NCBI RefSeq assembly: GCF_015209725.1
Contig: NZ_CP063656.1
Location: 2,463,001-2,527,000, forward strand
Length of the DNA: 64,000 bases
Reading direction: 5' to 3'
Source: Lysobacter ciconiae
GTDB taxonomy: Bacteria; Pseudomonadota; Gammaproteobacteria; Xanthomonadales; Xanthomonadaceae
Shown here: positions 10,237 to 18,218 of the stretch, piece by piece
Layout of the letters: every line of letters begins with the position of its first letter
Numbering within the stretch: position 1 is the stretch's first letter
Program-made: the position numbers and the translations under genes
The notes under the pieces: generated by a model
The model's database searches: none
What the model was told of the DNA's origin: nothing
Seen by the model: only the letters and a program-made list of their open reading frames with translations

Positions 10237-10914
10237 TCAGGCGGGCGCGGGCTCCGGCGCAGGCGCATCTGGCTGGTTTTCCGGCCGGGCCGCGTCGAAC
10301 TCGGGCAGCGCCAGGCAGGCCTGTTCGACCCTGACCAGGGTCGGATACGGCGTCAGGTCCACCGCAAACCGGCGCGCGTTGTACATCTGCGGTATCAGGC
10401 AGCAATCGGCCAGGCCCGGGATGTCGCCTTCGCAGAACACGCCGGTGGACGGATGGTCGGTGAGCATCGTCTCGATCGCCGCGAAGCCTTCGGCTACCCA
10501 GTGCCTGACCCACTCCTCGCGCTCGGGCTGGGGCACGCTCCAGGTCCGGTCGAAGTACTGCAGCACGCGCAGGTTGTTGAGCGGATGGATGTCGCAGGCG
10601 AGCACCTGGGCGATCGCCCGCGCGCGCTGCCGGTCGCGGCTGGCCGCCGGCAGCAGCGGCGGTGACGGCCAGGTCTCGTCGAGGTATTCCAGGATCGCCA
10701 CCGACTGTCGCATGACCCGGTCGCCGTGCATGAGCACCGGCACCAGTTCCTGCGGATTGAGCTGGCGGTAGGCTTCGGCGTGCTGCTGGCCGCCATCGCG
10801 GACCAGGTGCACCGGCACAGTCCTGTAGGGCAGCCCCTTCAGGTTCAGACCGATCCGCACGCGGTACGCCGCGCTCGAGCGCCAGTACGAATACAGCGTC
10901 AACTGCTCGGTCAT
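10237..10914 (-). CDS. maiA: Maleylacetoacetate isomerase (zeta-class GST)
   Basis: 225 aa zeta-class glutathione transferase that isomerises maleylacetoacetate to fumarylacetoacetate in tyrosine and homogentisate breakdown. The catalytic signature SSAAYRVRIGLNLK is at about residues 13-26, and the thioredoxin-fold segment NPQELVPVL with QSVAILEYLDE follows. The C-terminal tail is Pro/Ala-rich. It lies 24 bp downstream of the fumarylacetoacetase-family gene on the same strand, so the last two steps of the pathway are probably one operon. Start ATG at 10914. Confidence 0.92.
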   Translation of the reverse strand: MTEQLTLYSYWRSSAAYRVRIGLNLKGLPYRTVPVHLVRDGGQQHAEAYRQLNPQELVPVLMHGDRVMRQSVAILEYLDETWPSPPLLPAASRDRQRARAIAQVLACDIHPLNNLRVLQYFDRTWSVPQPEREEWVRHWVAEGFAAIETMLTDHPSTGVFCEGDIPGLADCCLIPQMYNARRFAVDLTPYPTLVRVEQACLALPEFDAARPENQPDAPAPEPAPA

Positions 10915-10938
10915 GCCTGTCTCCTGGGCGTATGCGGG

Positions 10939-11925
10939 TCAGCCGTCCTGGCGTTCGATGCGCTGCTCGATGGCGCCAAAGATGCTGGCTCCGTCGCGGT
11001 CCAGCATCTCGATGCGGACGGTATCACCGAAGGACATGAACGGGGTGCTGGGCTTGCCGTCGCGCAGCGCCTCCACCGTGCGCAGCTCGGCGAAGCACGA
11101 GGCGCCCAGCGACGTGTCCTCATTGGCGATGGTGCCCGAGCCGACGATCGTACCCGCCGACAGCGGGCGGGTGCGCGCGGCGTGGGCGACCAGCTGGGCG
11201 AAGTTGAACTGCATGTCGACGCCGGCTTCGGGGGCGCCGAACCACTTGCCGTTGACGTGGGTGAGCATCGGCAGGTGCAGCTTGGTGTCGCACCAGGCGT
11301 CACCCAGCTCGTCCGGGGTGACGAACACCGGGCTGAGCGCGGAGCGCGGCTTGGCCTGCAGGAAGCCGAAGCCCTTGGCCAGCTCGCCCGGGATCAGGTT
11401 GCGCAGGGACACGTCATTGACCAGACCCACCAGCTGGATGTGCCCGGCCGCGGCTTCGGGCGACACCGCCATCGGCACGTCATCGGTGATGACCACCAGC
11501 TCGGCCTCCAGGTCGATGCCGAATTCCTCGCTGGTCACCCGCACCGGATCGCGCGGCCCCATGAAGCCGGCACTGACCGCCTGGTACATCAACGGGTCGG
11601 TGTAGAAGCTCTCCGGCACCTCGGCGCCGCGCGCGCGGCGGACCCGCTCCACGTGCGGCAGGTAGGCGCTGCCATCGACGAACTCGTAGGCACGCGGCAA
11701 CGGCGCGGCAAGTGCGGACACGTCCAGGTCGAAGGCGCCCTGGGCGTTGCCGGCATTCAGCGATTCGTAGAGGGTGTTCAGCCGGGGAGCGATATTGCTC
11801 CAGTCTTCCAGCGCGCGCTGCAGGATGTCGGCGATACCGGTGGCGCGGACGGCGCGGGTCAGGTCGCGTGAAACCACCACCAGGGTGCCGTCGCGGCCGC
11901 CTTCCTTGAGGGAACCAAGCTTCAT
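10939..11925 (-). CDS. fahA: Fumarylacetoacetate hydrolase family protein (FahA)
   Basis: 328 aa enzyme predicted to split fumarylacetoacetate into fumarate and acetoacetate, the last step of tyrosine catabolism. The FAH-fold metal-binding acidic residues are recognisable in EEFGIDLEAELVV, and GSGTIANEDTSLG plus the GDTVRIEMLD segment fit the family. The ATG at 11925 is preceded by TAAGGAG about 7 nt upstream. It is followed by maiA. Other FAH-fold hydrolases act on different diketo acids, but the maiA partner supports this role. Confidence 0.88.
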   Translation of the reverse strand: MKLGSLKEGGRDGTLVVVSRDLTRAVRATGIADILQRALEDWSNIAPRLNTLYESLNAGNAQGAFDLDVSALAAPLPRAYEFVDGSAYLPHVERVRRARGAEVPESFYTDPLMYQAVSAGFMGPRDPVRVTSEEFGIDLEAELVVITDDVPMAVSPEAAAGHIQLVGLVNDVSLRNLIPGELAKGFGFLQAKPRSALSPVFVTPDELGDAWCDTKLHLPMLTHVNGKWFGAPEAGVDMQFNFAQLVAHAARTRPLSAGTIVGSGTIANEDTSLGASCFAELRTVEALRDGKPSTPFMSFGDTVRIEMLDRDGASIFGAIEQRIERQDG

Positions 11926-11965
11926 CGGGAACTCCTTATAACGGCGCCACGGCGCGATGGTTTCA

Positions 11966-11993
11966 ATTGTAACCGCTGGCGCGCAGGCAACAA
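11966..11993 (-). promoter_or_regulatory. Candidate sigma70 promoter for fahA-maiA
   Basis: On the minus strand TTGTTG (11993-11988) is followed after 16 nt by TACAAT (11971-11966), about 34 nt before the likely transcript start to ATG. The -35 overlaps the T-tract of the tRNA/rpsI terminator. Seen by eye only. Confidence 0.45.
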
Positions 11994-12014
11994 AAAACCC
12001 GCCACGTGGGCGGG
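11992..12014 (-). terminator. Rho-independent terminator after tRNA-Gln
   Basis: Read on the minus strand: CCCGCC, loop CACGT, GGCGGG, then six T residues. It lies just past the 3' end of tRNA-Gln and would end transcription from the rplM-rpsI-tRNA direction. Confidence 0.85.
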
Positions 12015-12026
12015 TTCTTCGTTGTA

Positions 12027-12101
12027 TGGCAGCCCCGGATGGATTCGAACCACCGAATGCCTGAGTCAGAGTCAGGTGCCTTACCGCTTGGCGACGGGGC
12101 T
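12027..12101 (-). tRNA. glnT: tRNA-Gln (anticodon CTG)
   Basis: A complete 75-nt cloverleaf on the minus strand. The acceptor arms AGCCCCG and CGGGGCT pair fully and are followed by the discriminator G and an encoded CCA. The anticodon stem CCTGA/TCAGG holds the loop CTCTGAC, giving anticodon CTG, which reads CAG. The T-arm has GGTTCGAATCC. It lies between rpsI and a terminator. Product and boundaries are clear; the gene symbol is by convention only. Confidence 0.96.
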
Positions 12102-12128
12102 ATAAAGCGGATTGTAACGCAAACAATC

Positions 12129-12521
12129 TTAGCGCTTGGAGAACTGGGTCGCGCGGCGTGCCTTGTGCAGACCGACCTTCTTGCGCTCGACTTCGCGGGC
12201 GTCGCGGGTCATGAAGCCAGCCTGACGCAGCTCGCTCTTCAGCGACTCGTCGTACTCGACCAGGGCACGCGAGATGCCCAGGCGGATCGCACCGGCCTGG
12301 CCGGTGGTGCCGCCGCCGGCAACGGTGACGTTGACGTCAAACTTGTCGGTGGACTTGGTCAGCTCGAGCGGCTGGCGCACGATCATGCGAGCGGTCTCAC
12401 GACCGAAGAACTCTTCGATGCTGCGCTTGTTGATCGTGATCTTGCCCTCGCCCTTGCGCAGGTACACGCGAGCGGTGGAGGACTTGCGGCGGCCGGTGCC
12501 GTAGTTCTGCTGGATTGCCAT
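12129..12521 (-). CDS. rpsI: 30S ribosomal protein S9
   Basis: 130 aa, full length for S9, from the ATG at 12521 (MAIQQNYGTGRRKSSTARV). The C-terminal KKVGLHKARRATQFSKR tail that reaches the ribosomal P site is intact. It follows rplM by 10 bp, the universal rplM-rpsI operon. The frame is open 54 codons further upstream, but that overlaps rplM and is not conserved. Confidence 0.98.
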   Translation of the reverse strand: MAIQQNYGTGRRKSSTARVYLRKGEGKITINKRSIEEFFGRETARMIVRQPLELTKSTDKFDVNVTVAGGGTTGQAGAIRLGISRALVEYDESLKSELRQAGFMTRDAREVERKKVGLHKARRATQFSKR

Positions 12522-12531
12522 GTCGTTGACC

Positions 12532-12960
12532 TTAGAGTTCCAGCAGCTGCGGCTGCTGGGCAGTGTGCGGATGCTCGGGGCCTGTATAGACCTTGAGCTT
12601 GCGGTACATGGCGCGGCCGAGCGGATTCTTCGGCAGCATGCCCTTGACCGCGATCTCGATGACGCGCTCGGGATGGCGCTCAAGCGCCTGGCCCAGGGTC
12701 TCGGACTTCAGGTTGCCGATGTAGCCGGTGAACCGGTAGTACTTCTTGTCGGCCAGCTTGTTGCCGGTGACCACGATCTTCTCGGCGTTGATGACTACCA
12801 GGTAGTCGCCGGTGTCGACGTGCGGGGTGTAGACCGGCTTGTGCTTGCCGCGCAGGCGGTGGGCAAGCTCGGCGGCCAGGCGGCCCAGGGTCTTGCCGGA
12901 GGCGTCGACCACGTACCAGTCACGCTGGACGGTCTCGTTCTTGGCGCTAAATGTCTTCAT
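12532..12960 (-). CDS. rplM: 50S ribosomal protein L13
   Basis: 142 aa, the normal length for L13, from the ATG at 12960 (MKTFSAKNETVQRDWYVVD). The core motifs GKTLGRLAAELAHRLRGKHKP, TPHVDTGDYLVV and MLPKNPLGRAMYRKLKVY are all present. It is the first gene of the rplM-rpsI operon. Upstream frame to 13122 is not homologous to L13. Confidence 0.98.
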   Translation of the reverse strand: MKTFSAKNETVQRDWYVVDASGKTLGRLAAELAHRLRGKHKPVYTPHVDTGDYLVVINAEKIVVTGNKLADKKYYRFTGYIGNLKSETLGQALERHPERVIEIAVKGMLPKNPLGRAMYRKLKVYTGPEHPHTAQQPQLLEL

Positions 12961-13126
12961 GACTGATCTTCTTGGGTACCTTGCCGGGCTTGTTGCGCCC
13001 ATGTCCCGGGAAGGGAGATGGCCGGAACTTCGCCACGCGTTGTGGTGAAAGATGCGCTGTGGAGCGTAAAGAGGCGGAATGATAACGGTCGCCGCAACGC
13101 AGCGCAAGCCATCGAGCCGCACATGC

Positions 13127-13132
13127 TAGCAT
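13127..13132 (+). promoter_or_regulatory. Extended -10 box placing the transcript start at the ATG
   Basis: TGCTAGCAT gives an extended -10 (TGn then TAGCAT). It ends 6 nt before the ATG of the Fe-S protein at 13139, so transcription would start at or next to the A of the start codon. I see no Shine-Dalgarno. Candidate leaderless mRNA. Confidence 0.45.
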
Positions 13133-13138
13133 CCCGAA

Positions 13139-14353
13139 ATGCGCCCTGCCAGCCGTCCGCTTGCCTCCGACCCGCTGGTCGCACTGGCTGACCGGTGTGT
13201 CCAATGCGGCCTGTGTCTGCTGGTTTGCCCAACCTACGGCCGCGGGCGCATGGAAGCCGAATCGCCGCGCGGTCGGATAGCGCTGGCGAGGGCCTGGGCA
13301 CTGGACACTATCGAGCCGGGCCCGCTCGGCGATGCCCATCTGGACCACTGCCTGGGGTGTGGCAACTGCGAGGCGGTCTGCCCGGCCGGCGTTGAGTATG
13401 ACGCGCTGCTGGTGTCCGCGCGCGGCCGTCAACGCCAGCGGCGCGGTGCCAGCGTGCTTCAAAAGGCGCTGGAAGGCCTCGTGGTCCGGCCCCGACTGCT
13501 GGGCGCACTTGTGGGCCTTTACCGCCGCACCCGCAGCCTCCTTCCTCACCGACTGCAGCTGCTGCCTGCGCCTCCGGCACTCGCACGCGACGGCATGCGT
13601 CCGCTGCGCGATGCAACGGCTGCGCAACCTGCGATGTCGACGCCATCGGCCGCCCTCTTCGTCGGATGCATTGCAGGCTCCTACGAGGGTCCGGCCCGGG
13701 ACGCGCTGACCCGGCTTTGTGCCGCGGCGGGCATGCAACTGGCGGTGCCGGACGGGCAGACGTGCTGCGGCGCCGTCCACGCCCACGCCGGCCATCTCGA
13801 CGGCGCGGCGCAGTTGGCGGCGCGCAATCGCGAGGCGTTTGCAGGGCACGCGAAGGTGCTCACGCTCGCCAGCGGCTGCCATAGGGCCGTCGCGGCTGCG
13901 ATCGACGGCACCGCGATGGACGCGCTCGCGCTGCTGGACGCGCGCGCCGATCGGCTCACTTTCCGGTCGAAACCCGAACGCGTCGCCCTGCACCTGCCCT
14001 GCACCCAGCGCAATGCCAGCGGCAGCGTGCCGGCACTGCGTCGCCTGCTGGCCCGGATCCCGGAACTGACGGTGATCGAGATCGATGCCGGCTTCGGCTG
14101 TTGCGGCGCGGCGGGCAACCAGATGCTGACCGACCCGGTGCGCGCCGGCGAGTACCGCCAGCCGTTGCTGGATCAATTGGCCAGCAGTGACGCGACGCGC
14201 CTGCTCAGCGCCAACATCGGCTGTCGCCTGCACCTGGGCAACGGCACGGCGCTGCCGGTGCAGCACCCGCTGGAGTTTCTCGCCGAGGCGCTGATTCGAC
14301 AGGATGTGGTTGACCCGCACCTCGACACCTCGGGCGCCCGCGGCGCGCGCTAA
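13139..14353 (+). CDS. GlcF-like (Fe-S)-binding oxidoreductase subunit
   Basis: 404 aa protein with two ferredoxin-type 4Fe-4S motifs (CVQCGLCLLVCP near residue 20 and CLGCGNCEAVCP near 78) followed by two CCG domains (LFVGCIAGSYEG ... TCCGAVHAHAGH and HLPCTQRN ... GCCGAAGNQML). This is the layout of the glycolate oxidase iron-sulfur subunit GlcF and related lactate/glycerol-3-phosphate dehydrogenase subunits. No flavin subunit (GlcD/GlcE) is adjacent, so the partner and substrate are unknown. It is closely followed by coq7, whose -10-like box overlaps this gene's stop codon. It would deliver electrons towards the quinone pool. Confidence 0.8.
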   Translation: MRPASRPLASDPLVALADRCVQCGLCLLVCPTYGRGRMEAESPRGRIALARAWALDTIEPGPLGDAHLDHCLGCGNCEAVCPAGVEYDALLVSARGRQRQRRGASVLQKALEGLVVRPRLLGALVGLYRRTRSLLPHRLQLLPAPPALARDGMRPLRDATAAQPAMSTPSAALFVGCIAGSYEGPARDALTRLCAAAGMQLAVPDGQTCCGAVHAHAGHLDGAAQLAARNREAFAGHAKVLTLASGCHRAVAAAIDGTAMDALALLDARADRLTFRSKPERVALHLPCTQRNASGSVPALRRLLARIPELTVIEIDAGFGCCGAAGNQMLTDPVRAGEYRQPLLDQLASSDATRLLSANIGCRLHLGNGTALPVQHPLEFLAEALIRQDVVDPHLDTSGARGAR

Positions 14354-14356
14354 ACT
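14351..14356 (+). promoter_or_regulatory. Candidate -10 box 6 nt before coq7
   Basis: TAAACT overlaps the TAA stop of the upstream gene and ends exactly 6 nt before the coq7 ATG at 14363, the spacing expected for a leaderless transcript. The -35 region is not convincing. Confidence 0.3.
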
Positions 14357-14362
14357 GGCGGC

Positions 14363-15007
14363 ATGGAAACCACCCGCCGTCTCAGCCGGATCGACCGCAT
14401 CCTCGACGATGCCCAGCGTGCGCTGGAAACCGTCCTGGGCTCCCCCGCCGCCGTGCGCCCCAACCCGGCGGCCGGCCAACCGGACGTCGTGCTGGAGGAA
14501 AGCGAGCGGCGCCATGCCGCTGGCCTCATGCGCGTCAACCACGTTGGCGAGGTCTGCGCGCAGGCGCTGTACTGCGGCCAGGCGGCGGTCGCGCGCGACC
14601 CGGCCACCCGCGCCCACCTGCTGGAGGCGGCGCAGGAGGAGACCGACCACCTGGCCTGGTGCGCCGGCCGCCTGGTCGAGTTGCAAGACCGTCCCAGCCT
14701 GCTCAACCCGCTGTGGTACGCCAGCAGCTTCTCGATCGGGGTGCTGGCCGGCCTGCGCGGCGACGGCTGGAACCTGGGCTTCGTGGTGGAAACCGAGCGC
14801 CAGGTCGAGGCCCATATCGATGAGAACCTCGCCTCCTTGCCGGCGGCCGATTCCCGCAGCCGGGCGATCCTGGAGGTGATGAAGGAGGACGAGGCGCGGC
14901 ATGCGGACAATGCCCAGGCCGCCGGCGCGCGCATCCTGCCGCCGCCGGTGCCGTCGATCATGTCGGCCGCCTCGCGGGTAATGAAGGCGATTGCCTACCG
15001 GGTCTGA
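14363..15007 (+). CDS. coq7: 2-nonaprenyl-3-methyl-6-methoxy-1,4-benzoquinol hydroxylase (Coq7)
   Basis: 214 aa di-iron monooxygenase that hydroxylates the demethoxyubiquinone intermediate in ubiquinone synthesis. The ligand pattern is visible: E63 in RVNHVGEVCAQALY, E93xxH96 in QEETDHL, a Glu around 143-145 in VVETERQVEAH, and E177xxH180 in KEDEARH. It needs O2, which contrasts with the oxygen-independent heme and fatty-acid genes later in the window. It converges on speD with only 6 bp between the stops. This order beside speD and clp is typical of Xanthomonadaceae. Confidence 0.95.
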   Translation: METTRRLSRIDRILDDAQRALETVLGSPAAVRPNPAAGQPDVVLEESERRHAAGLMRVNHVGEVCAQALYCGQAAVARDPATRAHLLEAAQEETDHLAWCAGRLVELQDRPSLLNPLWYASSFSIGVLAGLRGDGWNLGFVVETERQVEAHIDENLASLPAADSRSRAILEVMKEDEARHADNAQAAGARILPPPVPSIMSAASRVMKAIAYRV

Positions 15008-15013
15008 GCCCGA

Positions 15014-15805
15014 TCAGTCGACCAGGTTGCGCCCGTGGTAGAGCTCTTCGATCTCGCGCTTGAGCCGCGCCTCGATCTTCATGCGCTCCTTGAACGACAG
15101 GTTGCGCGCCTTCTCCTCGAACAGGTACTGGTCCAGGTCGAAGTCCTTCAGGTGCATCTTGGTGTGGAAGATGTTTTCCTGGTAGACGTTCACGTCGAGC
15201 ATCTCGTAGCGCGACTTGATGTTCTTGGCAAGGTAGTCCTGGATCGAGTTGATGCGATGGTCGATGTAGTGCTTCTTGCCCTTCACGTCGCGGGTGAAGC
15301 CGCGCACGCGGTAGTCCATCACCACGATGTCTGACTCGAGCGTCTCGATCAGGTAGTTGAGCGCCTTCAGCGGTGAGATCACCCCGCAGGTCGCCACGTC
15401 GATGTCGGCGCGGAAGGTCGCGATGCCGTTGTCGGGGTGCGTTTCCGGATAGGTGTGCACGGTGATGTGCGACTTGTCCATGTGCGCTACCACCGCCTCG
15501 GAGATCACGCCCTTGGCATCGGACTTGTCGACCACCGGCTCCTCGGAGATCAGGATCGTCACCGAAGCACCCTGTGGATCGTAGTCCTGGCGGGCGATGT
15601 TGAGGATGTTGGCGCCGATGATGTCCGCCACATCCGTCAGGATCTGGGTCAGGCGATCGGCGTTGTATTCCTCGTCGATGTACTCGATGTAGCGCTGCCG
15701 CTCCTCTTCGGAGTAGGCAAAACTGACGTCGTAGATGTTGAACGAGAGCGCTTTGGTGAGGTTGTTGAACCCCTGCAACCTCAGACGCGGCAACGGCTTG
15801 ACCAC
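15014..15805 (-). CDS. speD: S-adenosylmethionine decarboxylase proenzyme
   Basis: 263 aa, E. coli-type AdoMetDC (class 1A), which makes the aminopropyl donor for spermidine. The self-cleavage site is K111-S112 in AHMDKSHITVHTYPE, where Ser becomes the pyruvoyl group, and C140 of DVATCGVISP matches the catalytic cysteine; both positions agree with E. coli numbering. The start is a GTG at 15805 (MVKPLPRLRLQGFNNLTKAL), since no ATG lies upstream in frame. It is divergent from clp. Confidence 0.97.
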   Translation of the reverse strand: MVKPLPRLRLQGFNNLTKALSFNIYDVSFAYSEEERQRYIEYIDEEYNADRLTQILTDVADIIGANILNIARQDYDPQGASVTILISEEPVVDKSDAKGVISEAVVAHMDKSHITVHTYPETHPDNGIATFRADIDVATCGVISPLKALNYLIETLESDIVVMDYRVRGFTRDVKGKKHYIDHRINSIQDYLAKNIKSRYEMLDVNVYQENIFHTKMHLKDFDLDQYLFEEKARNLSFKERMKIEARLKREIEELYHGRNLVD

Positions 15806-15990
15806 TAGGCTTTATCCGGACAATGACAAGAGGCGCGATTATGCGGCAATTGGCCGCCGGTTGAAAACGCGCGTCCAGCGACGGTTCACCCGACGTGCCG
15901 CGAAATGGCAAAGTTTGCCACTCAGCGCCCATTCACCCTAAGCTGCCCGGATACGAATTTTCCGACATCACGCCATCCCGGTGGATCAAT

Positions 15991-16656
15991 TTGAATGCTT
16001 TGCGTAAATTCAACAGCCCCCTGACGCCTGACGGCCCCACGATCGAACGCTTCCTGGCTCACTGCCACCGTCGTCGCTACCCGACGCGGACGGACGTGTT
16101 CCGGCCCGGGGATCCTGCCAGCACGCTTTATTACATCATCTCCGGATCGGTCAGCATCATCGCCGAGGAGGACGAGGACCGCGAGCTGGTTCTGGGCTAT
16201 TTCGGCCCCGGCGAGTTCGTGGGCGAGCTTGGCCTGTTCGTGGAAAGCGAGCAGCGCGAGGTCATCCTGCGCACCCGCACGCCCTGCGAACTGGCCGAAA
16301 TCGGCCACGAGCGCCTGTACGACCTGATGCTGACGCGCCTGGCCGACGATGCGCCCAAGCTGCTGTATTCAATTGCCTCGCAGATCTCCCAGCGGCTGCT
16401 CGACACCAGCCGCAAGGCCGGCCGGCTGGCGTTCCTGGACGTCACCGACCGCATCATCCGCGCGCTTCACGACCTGGCCCGGGAACCCGAAGCGATGAGC
16501 CACCCCGACGGCACCCAGTTGCGGGTTTCGCGCCAGGAACTGTCGCGGCTGGTGGGCTGCTCGCGCGAGATGGCCGGGCGGGTCCTGAAGAAGCTCGAAG
16601 CGGACGGCAAGCTGCACGCCCGCGGCAAGACCATCGTGCTCTACGGCACGCGCTGA
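15991..16656 (+). CDS. clp: CRP-like global regulator Clp
   Basis: CAP-family transcription factor known in Xanthomonas and Lysobacter to control virulence, secondary metabolism and motility, with its DNA binding inhibited by c-di-GMP. The nucleotide-binding domain (about 10-130) includes RYPTRTDVFRPGD, ASTLYYIISGSVSII and FGPGEFVGELGLF; the C-terminal winged HTH has RVSRQELSRLVGCSREMAGRVLKKLE. The frame is open from an ATG at 15895, but those residues are not Clp-like; I favour the TTG at 15991 with GGTGGA 5 nt upstream, giving 221 aa against about 230 in Xanthomonas. The start is the least certain point. The 3' end overlaps the convergent HAD gene by 16 nt. Confidence 0.9.
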   Translation: MNALRKFNSPLTPDGPTIERFLAHCHRRRYPTRTDVFRPGDPASTLYYIISGSVSIIAEEDEDRELVLGYFGPGEFVGELGLFVESEQREVILRTRTPCELAEIGHERLYDLMLTRLADDAPKLLYSIASQISQRLLDTSRKAGRLAFLDVTDRIIRALHDLAREPEAMSHPDGTQLRVSRQELSRLVGCSREMAGRVLKKLEADGKLHARGKTIVLYGTR

Positions 16657-17399
16657 GGCGCGCCACCGGCTGACCCGGGCACCGGCTCGCCGGCGCGTCC
16701 CGGGCAACCCCAGTTGAGGATGGGCGTACCCGCTGGCAGCACGTTGCGGAACATCGCGACATTGGCCTGCTTGGGGTTGACCACGACCGGCCGCTCCGCC
16801 GCCAGCAGCAGCGGCAGGTCCGCGCTGCTGTCGGAATAGGCCACCGCCACAGGCGCCGTGAAGCCTGCCTCGCGCAACATCGTCATCTTCATCTGGAAGT
16901 GGCAGTGGCGCGCCGCCCCCAGCCCGCCCAGGCGCGGACCGACCAGCGTTCCCACCACCGGCACGTCCTCGTGCGCGACGAAGGCCAGGATCGCGCGCGC
17001 CAGTTCGGGCGGGGCGCCGGTGGCGACCACGACCTGGTCGCCGGCAACGCGGTGCTGCTGGAACACCGCCAGCGCGACCGGCAGCAGGCGCGCGCGGATC
17101 TGCTCGGCATGCAGCGCGACATAGCGGTCGATCAATGCATCCAGTTCGCGCGGACCGCGCAGACCGACGGTACCGGCCCAGACGAACCCGGAGATGCCGA
17201 CACGCCGGGTCGGCTGGTACGCGACCATCGGCCCGAACAGCGGCGCCAGCAGCAGGGCCAGTGCCGTCCGCCACCAGCGACGCCGGATCATCCAGGCAAA
17301 CAGGTGGCTGCCCGAATCGCCGTCGTACAGGGTGTGGTCGAAGTCGAACACGACCAGGGGCGGCGTGTCGCCTGCGGCTGGCAGAACGGCCCCGCTCAC
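16641..17399 (-). CDS. HAD-IB family phosphatase
   Basis: 252 aa hydrolase of the phosphoserine-phosphatase-like HAD subfamily IB. The nucleophile motif is VVFDFDHTLYDGDSG (first Asp nucleophile), motif II is in VVATGAPPELA and motif IV in AVAYSDSSADLPLL. A cap region with a hydrophobic segment (WWRTALALLLAPLFG) lies between motifs I and II. It starts with GTG at 17399, overlapping the trpC stop by 4 nt (GTGA), so it is translationally coupled to the trp genes. The substrate is unknown; a link to tryptophan synthesis is not implied by the fold. Confidence 0.85.
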   Translation of the reverse strand: MSGAVLPAAGDTPPLVVFDFDHTLYDGDSGSHLFAWMIRRRWWRTALALLLAPLFGPMVAYQPTRRVGISGFVWAGTVGLRGPRELDALIDRYVALHAEQIRARLLPVALAVFQQHRVAGDQVVVATGAPPELARAILAFVAHEDVPVVGTLVGPRLGGLGAARHCHFQMKMTMLREAGFTAPVAVAYSDSSADLPLLLAAERPVVVNPKQANVAMFRNVLPAGTPILNWGCPGRAGEPVPGSAGGAPQRVP

Positions 17400-18187
17400 G
17401 CCTGGAACATCCGCCGCAGCGCCGCCCCCGGGTCGGCTTCGCGCATGAAGCTCTCGCCGATCAGGAAGGTCTCGATGCCGGCGCCGCGCATTTTCGCCAC
17501 GTCGTCCCGCGTTGCAATGCCGCTTTCGGTGATCGTGATGCGGTCCGGCGGCACCGCGGCCTTCAGCTCGATGCTGGTCTGCAGCGAGACCTCGAAGGTG
17601 CGCAGGTTGCGGTTGTTGATGCCGATCAGCTCGCAGTCGGTCTGCAGCGCGCGCTCCAGCTCGTCGATGTCGTGGACCTCCATCAGCACGTCCATGCCCA
17701 GCTCGTGGGCGAGGTTGGCCATCTCGATCATCGGCCCGTCCTCCAGCGCAGCCACGATCAGCAGGATGCAGTCGGCGCCGATCATCCGCGCCTCGTAGAC
17801 CTGGTAGGGATCGACGATGAAATCCTTGCGCAGCGCCGGCAGCGAGCAGGCCGAGCGTGCCTCGCCCAGGTAGCGGTTGCTGCCCTGGAAGAAATCCACG
17901 TCGGTCAGCACCGAGAGGCAGGCCGCACCGCCGGCCTCGTAACTGCGCGCGATCGCCGCCGGATCAAAGTCCTTGCGGATCAGTCCCTTGGAGGGGCTGG
18001 CCTTCTTGATCTCGGCGATCACCGCCGCCTCGCCCGCCAGGTGCCGCTGCTTCAGCGCGTCCACGAAGCCGCGCGTTGGCGGCTGCGATTGGGCCCGCGC
18101 GCGGACGCTGTCCAGGGTGCGGATCTGGCTGCGCTGGGCGATCTCCTCGTGCTTGCGGGCGAGGATGGTGTCGAGGATGTCACTCAT
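17396..18187 (-). CDS. trpC: Indole-3-glycerol phosphate synthase
   Basis: 263 aa TIM barrel that closes CdRP to indole-glycerol phosphate. The active-site motifs AEIKKASPSKG, LRKDFIVDPYQ, LIGINNRNLRTFEV and ITESGI are intact. It is monofunctional (no trpF fusion). The ATG at 18187 is preferred to the longer open frame to 18538, which lies inside trpD. It is the last trp gene of this cluster and is coupled to the HAD gene. Confidence 0.97.
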   Translation of the reverse strand: MSDILDTILARKHEEIAQRSQIRTLDSVRARAQSQPPTRGFVDALKQRHLAGEAAVIAEIKKASPSKGLIRKDFDPAAIARSYEAGGAACLSVLTDVDFFQGSNRYLGEARSACSLPALRKDFIVDPYQVYEARMIGADCILLIVAALEDGPMIEMANLAHELGMDVLMEVHDIDELERALQTDCELIGINNRNLRTFEVSLQTSIELKAAVPPDRITITESGIATRDDVAKMRGAGIETFLIGESFMREADPGAALRRMFQA

Positions 18188-18218
18188 GGTGTGCAACGAA
18201 CTCCGGAAATGGGGGCCA

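Noticed and set aside
12006..12596. 196-codon plus-strand frame across tRNA-Gln and rpsI
   Set aside because: Antisense to a complete tRNA and a conserved ribosomal protein gene.
16641..16656. Frameshift at the clp/HAD junction
   Set aside because: The 16-nt overlap is simply two convergent genes with intact, conserved C-termini.
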